Assembly: GCA_035236585.1 (NCBI GenBank)
Contig: CP141134.1
Location: forward strand, 18,902,414 to 18,966,413
Direction: 5' to 3'
Length of the DNA: 64,000 nucleotides
Source of the DNA: Warburgia ugandensis
Lineage: Eukaryota > Streptophyta > Magnoliopsida > Canellales > Canellaceae
Position 1 is the first letter of the stretch, and each line of letters opens with the position of its first letter. The notes under the pieces were generated by a model. The model was not told where the DNA came from. It did no database searches and worked only from the letters and a program-made list of their open reading frames with translations. This document shows positions 11,573 through 23,559 of this stretch, one piece after another. The translations under genes were made by a program, and so were the position numbers.

Positions 11573-13776
11573 TGTTGAGTGTTTCACAAGTGCACGGGCT
11601 ATTATAGTGTAGTGTGTGTAAATACAGGTTGATCCCACAGGGACTTGCTTTAAGAAATTGGAGTTTTAATAAAATTTAATTTTTCAAAATTAAAATTAAA
11701 TGACAAAAATTAACAGAAAGTGCAACCAGACTTCAAATGTATTTAATCAATGAAAAATACAGAAATTTAATTTAAAAAGATAGAATTTAACTAAATAAAC
11801 AAGAAAAATCTACTTTCCTAGATTGATTATTATCAAAATCTTCAGATTTGGTCTCATAAACCTCGATCAGCCTTCATCTGTCTCTTCTTAGTGCTTCTGA
11901 TTGATGATCCATTGGATGGATTAGGCATATTCCAAAAATTCAGAGAGATCTGGGCTAGATAAGAAATTTGAGATTTGGACGGTTTAGATCGTTTTTGAAG
12001 TTCAGATTAAAGATCAGAGACATTGATCAAGCCAAGAGATTTCCTAAGAATGATGTCTAAAAGTTAATTTAAAATATGATCAGAAATAGAAGAGAAATTG
12101 AGAAATCTTGGTTGTTATGGCTAACTCGTTGATTGGGTTGACCTTAATCAAATGACTCGGATTGTGTAGTTCCCAGATAATAGAACCGAGATAAAACAAA
12201 AATGAAATGGCAGCATGATATAGAAGGAATTAAAAAGGGGACCGAGATGGCAATTAATTAAAGCTTAAAGGGTACAATTGGAATTTAATGAAAAATTTTA
12301 GAACTAAATGCAAAAGTAGAAAAAAAAAAAAAACAGAAAGGGGGAAATTGTGAGAGAGGAAGAGGAAATTGTAGGAGGGGGAGAAGGGAAGAGGAAAAAG
12401 ATGGTGGCCTGGGAATTGAACAAGGGAACTCAGGTGGAATACCCAGTTGGTCTTGCTCGGGATGTGCAATGCCAGCTCTGGATTGGGTGGCCAGTGAGGT
12501 GATCGACTGGTGGAAACCGACATTCTTTAAGCAGAAGTGTCATTTGGTGTGGTGATGGAAGAAAACAGAGCAGGCAACATGCTAGTGATGGTTGGGCTAC
12601 TGTTGGACTGGAGTGAAGAACTAGTGCGGTGAAAAACAAAGATAGGAGGGAGAGATGAACGAGAAAGATGGGGATTGGAAAAAAACTGGTGGTGGAGACG
12701 GTGATGGTAAAGTTAGAACAGAGAAAGGAGAATACTGGGTGTGTCGGGCCAATGCTGGAAACGAAGGAGCAGCTGGGTGCGGTGAAAAGATGGAGAAGGG
12801 GATGTTAGGTTCTATGCAGAATGGTGATTTGTGTTCAGGCCGGTATCGAGGAAACATAGACAAACAGTGAAGAACAAAGGAAAGGCTGATGGGTTGATTG
12901 GGCAGTGGAGTAGACCATCGGTAACTGGCAGGAGATGATGAAGAAGGGTGAGAGTGGTTGTCATCGGTGAATAGAGGGACCTGGGGTTATATGACGGTGA
13001 TGGTGCGACAAGAAATAGAAAAGGAAACAGGAAGGTGGCTAGGAGACCAATGGAGAGAGTGGAACAGACTGGGAAGGAAATAGAATAAGAGAGATAGATG
13101 GTGGTCCATGGAGAGTGAGAGGGGAGGTTTTTTTCTTTTGTGTGACAGAACAAAGAGAGACCGAGAGAGGGAAAGTGAACGCAGGAGAGAAGTAAAAGAT
13201 GGTGATTGAGAGAAGGAGAAAAACTACGATAAAACATAATAGAAAAAATGGTGAATGAGGAACAATGGCTAGTCAAAGGTAAACAAATCAAACTCCAAAT
13301 TCCCCTTTTGGGGTCCCACGGTTCCCTCTTTATAAAACTTTCCACTTCTAATTCTCTTCTCCCCCTCTTTCCTTATCCTTTAAGAGTTAGTTTCCCATTA
13401 GGAAACTTCCTCTTCATTCCAAATCTTATCCATAATCTCCTCTCCTTATTAGAACTCTTCTTTCTATAGCAAAACCATCTAATCTTGCATGATGATTCAT
13501 TATGGGTGATCTGCACCATTAACTTTTGATTTGAGCTATCGTAGCTTCTTTTGGTGAATCTACAAAATAACAAACCAAATCAGAGTCATCTGAACCATAC
13601 ATTATACCTCTAATTAGCTATGATGATCATCTGACCATTAATTTTGATAAATTAATGGTTAGATGATCAATTAGGGCTAAAATAAAAATTAAACTAAAAA
13701 TTGCAATTTTGATTGGTTAGATGATCTAATTGAATGCCAAATTAGGGGTATTTTGACCAAAATTGAACCCTTAACA
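11573..13776 (-). repeat. 3' LTR of Athila-1
   Basis: 2204 bp, opening TGTTGAGTGTTTCACAAGTG and ending AACCCTTAACA on the plus strand. It aligns along its length to 21283-23559. A C-rich tract (minus GGTTGAGGGGTG, plus 13777-13788) adjoins it on the internal side and fits a polypurine tract. A 177-codon frame at 12812-13345 (minus) is not preserved in the other LTR and is not called as a gene. Confidence 0.93.
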
Positions 13777-15538
13777 CACCCCTCAACCAGCATTTTGCTA
13801 ATCCTAAGCAAAACATATGGAAAAATATTTTTTAAAAACTGATACAAGATGCCACTTTTGTAGGTACTCACGGTTGCATTTAGCGCATACAATAAGCCCT
13901 TAAACTCCTAGGTTACCCATAGTGGACGAGTTATGCCTCATGAGGGTTTGCAGTGAATATGCCCATAAAATTCACTGAGGTTGAGTCCCCTAATTTATCT
14001 CAGAGAATCCTCATTCATTAACAATCTACTAGTTTTTCACAACTTAATAGAGAGGATTTGACAATTTTACATATCATACACATATTAAAGACATTTTATT
14101 TAAGTTATTTCTCAGAGTACATATATATATGCAGTCACATAAATCTTGATTTCTAACTGGATATTGCTTAAATTCCATTGAAAATATGTCTTGACCTCAA
14201 ATTCTCACAAGTATACTCTTAGAATTGAAATTCTCAGATAAGGGTTAAACATATTTCTCTCAATATATGACCGAATCCAACAAGCTAATGGTTCACATAA
14301 ATTTTTTAAATGCTCATGAGACAAAGGAAAGTGATCCATAGAGTGGATGTTATCACCAAGAATATTAGGGGTAGTTTACCTTAATTCCTTCTTTTTATCT
14401 CCTCTTTAAGGCTATGTTCTACCTAAGATCAATACGTCTTTAATTAGGACAAAACGTAGGCTTAGGATAGGTTCAGAAAAGAAGGGTATAAGGATTTCAA
14501 AAGTTCAAAATTAAATAGAGGTCTTCAATGAATATCTACTAGGACAACTTTTCTTTTGGGTTGTACTTGAAGTGAATTTCTCTTTCATATTTTTCTCTTT
14601 CTTTTTCTTTTTTTTAGCTTCTTTGGAAAAAAGACCACTCATTTTTCTCACTTCTTTAACTTTTTGTCCTTTTTTTTTTTTGAACTAACTATACTCATTT
14701 TGACAATGGGTAATGGATATTTATTTTACTAGTTTGTTCTAGGTTAAGGTGAATGGGGCTAAGAAAGAAAAGGCTTAATAATAGGCTCAAATGGGCTCAC
14801 TAGTTGTATGATATACTGGGTAGGCTTTATATCTCTAAGTTGAGCAAGGATGGCCTATATCATTTCTTAGATTTCCTAAAGCCCATCATATTTAATTAAT
14901 TTTCTATAATTAAAGCTATTACTCCTATTTATTCTTGATGTTTAACCAAAACAAAGATAACAGGATCACACTAAATTATGTACACTAAAGAAACTATGGA
15001 ATTACTTATAATTCTCTAAAAGAAGATAGTCTCAAAATCTCACTGGGTTATAGGTCTCCACTGATTTTCCTCAGGGTCTCTAAGTCATACCTCTCTATTG
15101 GTCTTGATTATGTGCTGTGTGTAAATGGTTTTTGAGAATTAACTTTTATAAAGTGCTTTAATACATGAATGATATGCAAAACTAATCATATGCATTCCCA
15201 TTAAGAGGTGAAAATCATGGAATTACTAAATCCTGAACATTCAATTCTCATCACAGTAAGGGAACTCTACCTTAAATTTAAATTATTTTTTTAATTTCAA
15301 AAGAATCAAGAAAACTCAAGAAAATTCAAAGTTTCTATATGCATCTACACCCCCCAACTTGAATGAAACATTGTCCATTTGAAAAACATATGATCCTATA
15401 TGATAATGGATGGATGTAGAAGATGGAGACTTGAAAAACATTTAGGTTGCCTTCCAGGAAGCACTAAGTTTTACGTCTTCAGCCAGACAGAATGATGAGT
15501 GTGATGATCGTACATTGCAAGGCTCCTAGAGTTGTAAT

Positions 15539-16500
15539 CTAAGGTGGGTCATGATATTGAGGTGCCTCCAAAAATGTCTCTTCAATTTCAGGGTCAAGCA
15601 GTTCTAAGAAAGGTTTTAACCTTTGACCATTGACCTTTTGGATTTCTCCATCATTTTCAATCTCGATGGTCCCATGAGGATAGATTATGCGTACTATATA
15701 AGGTCTAGTCCATCTAGATCTAAGTTTAAATGGGAATAGATGCAGCCTAGAGTTATACAATAAGACCTTTTAACTAGGTGTGAAGGATTTTCTTAAAATA
15801 TGTCTATCATATACAGCCTTCATTTGGTCTTTGTATAATCGTGCAGAATGCATCTTTCCTCAATTCTTCTAACTCATTGAGTTGGAGCTTTCGGTGGGTC
15901 CCAACAGAATCTAAGTCGAAATTGAGCTTTTTGATAGCCCAATATGCCTTGTGCTCTAACTCTACTAATAAGGCCTTTCCATAAACTAGGCAGTAGGATG
16001 ACATTCATATAGGGGTTTTATATGCTGTACAATAAGCCCATAAAGCGTCATTAAGTCTCAGAGACTAGTCTTTCATACTTGAATTGACTGTCTTTTCTAA
16101 AATCCACTTTATCTCCCTAATGGATACCTCTATTTGGCCACTAGTCTAAGGGTAATATGGGGTACCTAACCTATGGTTGACACCATACTTTTTCATTAAA
16201 TTCTCAAACACTTTATTACAAAAGTGTTTTTCCCCATCACTTATTATGGCTTTAGGAGTACCAAATCGTGCAAAAATATTTTCTTTTAAAAATTTTACCA
16301 TGACCTTTTGATCATTGGTTTTGCAGGGTATAGCCTCTACCCACTTGAACACGTAGTCCATTCCCACTAGGATGTATAGATTTCCAAAAAAATTAGGAAA
16401 GGGTCCTATAAAATCTATGCGCCAAACATCAAAAGGTTCTATGACAAGGATTGAGTTTAAGGGCATCATATGTCTCCTTCCTAAGCTTCCTAACTATTGA
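15539..16500 (-). pseudogene. Athila-1 integrase and pol C-terminus (broken)
   Basis: Minus reading: HMMPLNSILVIEPFDVWRID (core start with first Asp), IPCKTNDQKVMVKFLKENIF, IISDGEKHFCNKVF (second Asp), KYGVNHRLGTPYYP, then after a stop a segment with REIKWILEKT carrying the catalytic Glu. Downstream are YCLVYGKALLVELEHKAYWA and, near 15.6-15.7 kb, [18 protein letters not shown] and [11 protein letters not shown], which is the characteristic Athila/Tat pol end. An upstream KDTHAYCKACVRCQ fits the HHCC zinc finger. Stops and frameshifts separate the pieces. Confidence 0.88.
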
Positions 16501-16966
16501 CACCTTACACATGCTTTGCAGTAAGCATGTGTATCCTTAAAAATGATCGGCCAATGAAATTAACACTGCAAAATTTTTGTAGCGGTCTTTCTAGAGATGA
16601 AATGACCCCCACATGCATGTCATGAAAAAATGAGATGATTTGATTATGTTGACTATCTAGTATGCATCTGTTAATTACCTGGTTAGGACTGTACTTGAAT
16701 AAGTATGGATCATCCCAAGTAAAATATCGAACCTCGGTTAGAAATCTCTTTTTATCTTGTTTGATCTAATGATTAGGTGTTTGTCTTGTAACAAGATAAT
16801 TAACAATATCACCATACAAAGGTAACTGGGAAATATGCAATAATTGCTCATCTAGGAATGACTTAGTTATAGGTCCATGATCACTAGTATGCTCCACCAA
16901 TAATCTAGATAAGTGAGCTGCTACTACATTTTCTGAACCTTTCTTGTCCCTAATTTCTAAGTCAAA

Positions 16967-17860
16967 CTATTGAAGTAGTAGTATCCAATGGATCAACCTA
17001 GGTTTTGCACCCTTTTTAGAAAGGAGGTACTTTAAGGCTGTGTGATCCGAGTATATTATAACTTTAGACCCTAATAGGTAAGATCTAAACTTATTAAGAC
17101 CAAACACTATAGCTAACAACTCTTTCTCAATGGTTGAATAGTTAAGTTGCGCGTCAATCAGTGTTTTACTAGTATAATATATCACATGGGGAAGTTTATC
17201 AATGTGCTGCCCCAAACAGCTCCAATGGCATAATCCGACGTGTAACAGCTTATCTCGAATGGTGCATTCTCATCTAGTGGTTGGATAATAGGTGCAGAAG
17301 TCAACTTGGCCTTGATTCACTATAATGCTTTCTTACAATCATCATCAAAGTAAAAAATGGCATCCTTTGTAAGTAAATTACATAGGGGCTTAGCAATTTT
17401 ACTAAAATCCTTGATGAATTGTCTGTAAAAGCTAGCATGTCCTAAAAAGGAGTGGATTTCTTTCACCGTTCTTGGTGGAGGAAGGTTGGCTATTAAATCC
17501 ACTTTTGCCTTATCTACTTCTATCCCATTGGGTGATATTATGTGGCCTAAAACTATCCAACTCATCAAATGATGACCCAAATACTGAGAAGTCATCCATA
17601 AACACCTCAAGAAACCTTTCTACCATGTTAAAGAAAATGCTCAACATACACCTTTGAAATGTAGCTGCAGTGTTACAAAGCCCAAAAGGCATATGTTTGT
17701 AGGCAAAGGTTCCATGATTGGTGCAACATTTAAAAGATTATTTACCTCCTCAATAGATTTGTCTATATCAAATTCTCCATTAAAGTGCATGAGACAAGCC
17801 TCTAGTGGGTTAGAGATGGACAATAGTGGATGAATCTCATTAATTAGACTCTCCATCAAA
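16967..17860 (-). pseudogene. Athila-1 reverse transcriptase and RNase H, RT fingers deleted
   Basis: Reading minus, the RT keeps MPFGLCNTAATFQRCM and FMDDFSVFGSS (the YMDD box with Phe for Tyr), then GHIISPNGIEVDKAKVDLIA. RNase H follows with [40 protein letters not shown]. Immediately before MPFGL the frame carries NNLLNVAPIMEPLPTN instead of the expected RT finger motifs, so several hundred bases of RT are missing by internal deletion. The element could not make a working polymerase. Confidence 0.9.
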
Positions 17861-17892
17861 TTGACATCACATGAATCATCGAGGTCTAAATG

Positions 17893-18555
17893 TTATTGAT
17901 CGGCATTAAAGACATTAAGATTAACCTTCATGTTGTCAAAGGACAGTTTCATCACACCATTCCTATAGTTAATAATGGTGTTGGACGTTACCAAGAATGA
18001 ACGTCCAAAGATGACTAGGATTTGACTGCTGGGATCAGATACAGGTTGGGAGTCTAGTACAATGAAATCAACAGGATAATAAAACTTATCCACCTATATC
18101 GACACATCTTCAACCAGACCACGAGGTATTTTGATTGATCTATCAGCTAATTGCAACGTGGTAGTGGTTGGTTTTAACTCACCGAGTTTTAATTGCTCAT
18201 AGTCAGAGTATGGCAACAAGTTAACACTAATCCCTAAGTCAAGAAGTGCCCTATCTATGACATGATCTCCACTGATGCAAGTAATTGTAGGATATCCTGG
18301 GTCTCTAAACTTCAGTGGCGTTTTATGTTGAATCAAAGAGCTTACCTACTCAGTGAGGAAAGCTTTCTTTTGTACATTCGACTTTCTTTTTCTTGTGGAG
18401 AGCTCTTTTAAGAACTTGGCATAGGCAGGGATGTCTTTAATTGCATTGAGCAATGGTATATTGATTTGTGCATGTTTAAATACCTTCATTAACTCATTGA
18501 AGTTTGTTCCCTTCTTAGACTTATTCAGTAATTGGGGAAAAGGGGCTTTAGGCAC
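17893..18555 (-). pseudogene. Athila-1 aspartic protease region
   Basis: Minus reading: INIPLLNAIKDIPAYAKFLKEL, PGYPTITCISGDHVIDRALL-DLGISVNLLP (where active Athila proteases have DLGA), LKPTTTTLQLADRSIKIPRG, FYYPVDFIVLDSQ, and FGRSFLVTSNTIINYRNG. The motif order matches the gag-pol linker and retropepsin of Athila elements. Ala-to-Ile after DLG and intervening stops indicate loss of function. Confidence 0.88.
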
Positions 18556-18899
18556 AGGGTGCCTCCACTATAAGTTCTACAAGATTTTTTTATCTCTTCT
18601 CTTTCTCTTGTATTTTAGTTGCCTCTTTCTCCTCTATAGTTTCCTTAACCTGCCCTTCTTCGTTATTGATCTGACGACTGCTCATAAGGGTGGTTATGGA
18701 CTTGGCATGCTAAAGAGGGTTAAGGTTTTGAGAACTTGACCTTATCTCAAATTGACCCTTAGGATTAGGGATGGGTTGACTAGGGAACTGACCCTTTCCT
18801 CTGTTATGTAGTTTAGTTGACAATTGGCTTACCTACATGTCTAGTTTAGCTGTTAATTTAGAGACCTTTTTGTTTCTTCATTCTATTTTGCTATCATGC

Positions 18900-20028
18900 T
18901 CTCAATTCTATCCTCTAAAGATGGTTTCTTTAGTTGTTGAGGTTGTTGGAAGCCAGGTGGCTGTTGAGGAATTATTTTAAGTAGGGGGTTCACTGGTGGT
19001 CCCCCTTAGTGATTATTCTTTGAATAGAAAAAATTGGGATGCCTAGCCCATCTAGGATTGTAGTTCTCAGAATATGGGTTGTTGCTAGGTTGGCGATATG
19101 CATTCAATGCATTCACTTGGTCTATAAGATATTTAGGGAATACTTTATTGGATGGACAAGATGAAGTTAAATGAGCTGGACTAGAACAAGTAGTGCATAC
19201 CTCTTGTGGAGGTATATGGGATAATGTAGCAACCATGAAAGATTGAAACATAGTTCAAGCTTGTCCATTCTTCTACTTAATTTTTCAACGACAGAGTTAA
19301 GCTTATGAGATAGATCAGTATGCACTCCTATCTCATAGAGACCTCCTTTCTTAGTGGGCAAGTTAGTTCTTTCTCTCCTATTTGAATAATCCCATTGCTG
19401 AGAATTATTAGCCACTATCTGAAAGAATTCCCATGCCTCACTTTCATCCTTTAACATGAGGGTCCCTCTACTCATTGCATTTATCATTTGTCCATTTTGA
19501 GGCGTCAATGCTTCATAGAAGTATTGAATCTATTGCCATTTCTCAAATCCATGATGAGGGCATTTTTGCAGCAGTTCATTCCACCATTCCCAACATTCGT
19601 AATATTGTTCATCCCTTTGTTGAAAATTTCACGATGAAGGGCATTTGTTTTGTGAACAAGGAAGAACTTGTTTAAAAGCTTCTTAGATAATTGGTCCCAT
19701 GTATGAATGAACCTACCTCCAAGGAATTAAGCCATGCCTTGGCTTTGTCCTTAAGTGAGAATTGGAAGAGCCTAAGCCTAATAAAATCATCCAAAAAATT
19801 TTGAAACCTAAATGTGTCACAAATATCAAGGAACTCCTTGATATGTAGGTAGGAGTCTTCTCGGTCTTGACCATAAAAAGTAGGGAGTAATTGAATGACT
19901 CCTAGTTTTAAGTCGAAGTTGCTAGCATTTGTGGGAGGTAAAGCTATGCAGGATTAGGAATTAAGTTGTAGAGGCACATAGAAATCTCTAATTGTTTTAT
20001 GCTCAACCTCTGTTGGTGGTTTAGCCAT
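18900..20028 (-). pseudogene. Athila-1 gag (capsid and zinc knuckle, broken)
   Basis: The likely ATG is at 20026-20028 (minus), starting MAKPPTEVEHKTIRDFYVPL. Capsid motifs follow: LLPTFYGQDREDSYLHIKEF, FRLRLFQFSL-like, KDKAKAWLNSLEVGSFIHTW and DQLSKKLLNKFF. A CCHC knuckle CTTCSSPAHLTSSC lies at about 19156-19197. Several in-frame stops interrupt it, and a frameshift separates capsid and knuckle. Gag would package element RNA in the cytoplasm. Confidence 0.85.
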
Positions 20029-21282
20029 GAGGATATGAACTAGCTTTCTTTCCCCTTGTCGTTAGATGCGTTGAATCTTTGGGTCTAAAGGTACAAGCTC
20101 TAGGTTTTGAGATCGACACCCTTGTATAAACTAGCCTAATCTAAAATGTCATACTCTAAATACTGACTGTAACTCTATGTGAAGCGCAAACAAAAGGTAT
20201 AGTCAAACAATCCTTGGGCTAATAAGCAATAATTTGACTTTCTTGAATTTGTGTGGGGACAATGCTTTTGAATTAGCCTAATCTAGTGCTCATTCTCTTC
20301 TTCAAATTTGAGTATTGCTTATCAATTAGGTTCTTCACAAGGTGGTTAATACAATCCTCATGTAAAGAGGCGTTTAGACCTCAACAAACATCAACAAAAG
20401 GGTGAAAAAATCTCTTGGATTTTAAGACACCCACTAGAACCATAGTGCTCAAAAGCCATTGGAGTGACAACATATCGCTTCTTAGTAAGAGGGTCCTACG
20501 AGCATGTGATGGCCCTATAGGTCTCTTCTAATTGATTTTATATTAATTTGAAAGGTGGAGTTATGCACTTGAGGTGATTATCTTATGTGGGCCAAGGAGT
20601 GGTGATGAAATTCACCCTTAATCTTGTGGGCTAGGTGCCCTTACTAATTAATTTTCACTCTCCATGGTAATTTGATCAATATATATATATATCACCTTAA
20701 AGCAATAGATGTGACCTAAGAATGCAATTAAAACAATAAACTAAATCAAAATCCTAAATATACAACAATTATCAAATCTGCTTTCTATATGCAATTACTT
20801 TACCAAACAATGCAAGACTATTCTAAATGCAAATCCTAATCTAGGAAATAAAAGGAGTGAGGGATATTTACAATGGGGTTTCTAATGAAGATCAAGTGTG
20901 GGCAACCTTATCTCACACATGCACTATATTATACAATTCTTTAAAAATTGAAATGAAAATTGCAAATTACAAAGATTCTCACCATAAGATTTACTCAAAA
21001 GAAAAGAAAATTTCTAATCTAGGAAAGCAAAAAAATTTCTATTTTGATGAAGATCCACTTGCCAGTTTCCTCCACTTTCCTATTTCTTAAAAAAGAAAAT
21101 TAGAAATATGTACCAATTTCAGGAAACAAGGTTATTATGACCTAAAAAATTAAAAAATGCACCTAAAAATGGTAAAAGTATGCAATTTCTATTTATTTTT
21201 TTTAAATTTGAATTTTTTGAAAATTTTAAATTAAAATTTATGAAAACTCCATTGTGGGTCCCTGGCAATTGCGCCAAAAACT
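20029..21282 (-). other. Athila-1 5' leader and primer binding site
   Basis: Non-coding leader between gag and the 5' LTR, with short AT tracts (TA repeat near 20681). The primer site is at about 21261-21280. The stretch around 20290-20700 is recognisably related to 33240-33700 in Athila-2, showing common ancestry of the leaders. Confidence 0.7.
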
Positions 21283-23559
21283 TGTTGAGTTTTTCGCAAG
21301 TATACTAGCTATTGTAGTGTAGCGTGTGCAAGTACGGGTAAGTCCCGCAGGGACTCGCTTTAAGAAATTGGAGTTTTAATAAAATTTAATTATTCAAAAT
21401 TAAAATTAAATGACAAAAATTAACAAAAAGTGTAATTAGACTTCAAATGTATTTAATAAATGAAAATTATATAAATCAAATTTAAAAAGACAAAATTTTA
21501 ACTAAATAAACAAGAAAAATCTACTTCCCTAGATTGATTATCGTCTAATTCTTTAGATCTGGTATCATGAACTCCGATTATCCTTCATTAGTCTCTTCTT
21601 GGTGCTTCTGATTGGTGATCCACCGAATGGATTAGGCAGATTCCAAAAATTCTAAGAGATCAGGGTTAGATAATTTTTTTGTTGAGATTTGGACGGTTTA
21701 GACCACTTTCTGGAGTTTAGATTAAATATTAGAGATGTTAATCAAGCCAAGAGATGTCCTGAGAATGATGTCTATGAGTTAATTGAAAATTTGATCTGAA
21801 ATAGAGGAGAAATTGAGAAATCTTGGTTCTTATGGCTAGCCCGTTGATTGGGTTAAGCCTTAATCAAAAGGCTCGGATTGTGTAGTTCCCATATAACAAC
21901 CCAGATAAAACAAAACTGGAGTGGGAGCATGATATAGAAGGAAGTAAAAAGAGGACTGAGATGGCAATTTAATTAAAGCTTAAATGGTACAAGTGGAATT
22001 TAATGAAGAAATTCAAAGCTAAACACAAAGGAAGAAAAATAAAATAGAAAGGGGGAAACTGCTGAAGACGAAGAGGAAACCAGAGGAGGGGGAGAAGGGA
22101 AGCGGAAAAAGATGGTGGCTTGGGAAATGAATAGGGGAACTGGGGTGGAATACCCGGTAGGTCTTGCTTGGGCTATGCGATGTCGGCTTTGGATTGGGTG
22201 GTGCAGTGATCGACTCATGGAAACCAACGTTCTTTAAGTAGACGCATCATCTGGTGCGGCGTTGGAAGAAAACAAAGTAGACAACGTGCTGGTGATGGCT
22301 AGACTACGGTTGGACTGGAGTCAAGAACTGGTGTGGTAAAAAACAGAGACGGGAGGGAGAGACGAATGAGAAAGATGGGGATTGGAAGAAAACTAGTGGT
22401 GGAGACAGTGATGGTGACGTGGGAATAGAGAAAGGAGAAGACTGGGTGTGTCAGGCCTATGCTAGAAACTCAAGAGCAGCTCGGTGCAGTGAAGAGATGA
22501 AGAAGGGGATGCCGGGTTCTATGTAGAACGCTGATCAAGGTTTAGGCCAGTATAGAGGAAACAGAGATAGACAGTAAAGAACAAAGGAAAGGTTGATGCC
22601 GGGTTCTGTGTAGAACGCTGATCGAGGTTTAGGCCAGTATAGAGGAAGCAGAGATAGTGAGTGAAGAACAAAGGAAAGGCTGATGGATTGATTGGGCAGT
22701 GGAGCAGACCACTGCTGACTGGTAGGAGACGATGAAGAAGGGTGACAGTGGTTGTCACCGGTGAATAGAGGGACCTGGGGGTCAATGACGGTGATGGTGC
22801 GACAAGGAATAGAAAAGGAAACGAGAAAGTGGCTGGGAGACCGAGGGAGAGAGTGGAATAGACTGGGAAGGAAATAGAATAATGAGAGATAGATGGTGGT
22901 CCATGGAGAGTGAGAGGGGAGGTTGTTTAGTCTGTGCGATAGATTAAAGGGAGATCGAGAGAGGGAAAGTCAATGCAGGAGAGAAGTAAAAGACTGATTA
23001 AGAGAAGGAGGAATAAAACAGAATAGAAAAAATAGTGAATGAGGAACAATGGCTAGCCAAAGGTAAACAAATCAAACTCCAAACTTCCCTTTTGGGCTCC
23101 CACGGTTCCCTCTTTATAAAACTTTCCACTTCTAATTCTCTTCTTCCCCTCTTTCCTTATCTTTTAAGAGTTAGTTTACTACTAGGAAACTTCCTCTTCA
23201 TTCCAAATCTTATTCATAATCTCCTTTCCTTATTAGAACTCTTCTTCTTTTAGAAAACCATCCAATCTTGCATGTTGATTCCTGATGGGTGATTTGCCCC
23301 ATTAACTTTTGATCAAAGCCATCTTAGCTTTTTCTGGTTAATTTATAAAATAACAGACCAAATTAGAGTCATATAAACTGTACACTATACCTCTAATTAG
23401 CTCTAATGATAATCTAATCATTAATTTTTATAAATTAATGGTTGGACCATCAATTAAGACTAAAATAAAAATTAAACTAAAAATTACAATTTTGATTAGT
23501 TAGATGATCTAATTGAATGCTAAATTAGGGGTATTTTGACCAAAATTGAATACTTAACA
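21283..23559 (-). repeat. 5' LTR of Athila-1
   Basis: 2277 bp, the partner of 11573-13776. It is longer mainly because of an 88-bp internal tandem duplication at about 22508-22682. Ends are TGTTGAGT and TACTTAACA on the plus strand. Confidence 0.93.
22508..22682. repeat. 88-bp tandem duplication inside the 5' LTR of Athila-1
   Basis: Two units, each starting GATGCCGGGTTCT and containing TAGAACGCTGATC and CAGTATAGAGGAA, about 87 bp apart. The other LTR (near 12800) has one unit, so the duplication arose after insertion or during the last reverse transcription. Confidence 0.9.

Larger units (their letters stand above)
11573..23559 (-). mobile_element. Athila-like gypsy retrotransposon, full-length but decayed
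   Basis: Two direct LTRs (11573-13776 and 21283-23559) flank about 7.5 kb containing gag, protease, RT/RNase H and integrase remnants, all on the minus strand. The 5' LTR is therefore the right-hand one. The primer site sits beside it at about 21261-21280 (minus TTTTTGGCGCAATTGCCAGG, close to the Athila-type site). LTR ends are TGTTGAGT and CTTAACA. Left flank is ATCAA and right flank ATGGA: a diverged 5-bp duplication. Removing the insert and the right copy restores the LINE frame as ERLDHRLINYHW, which supports ATCAA as the original target. LTRs differ at many sites, implying an old insertion. Confidence 0.93.

Noticed and set aside
12812..13345. 177-codon minus-strand frame in the Athila-1 left LTR
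   Set aside because: It is LTR sequence; the homologous part of the other LTR keeps only a short frame, and no domain is visible.
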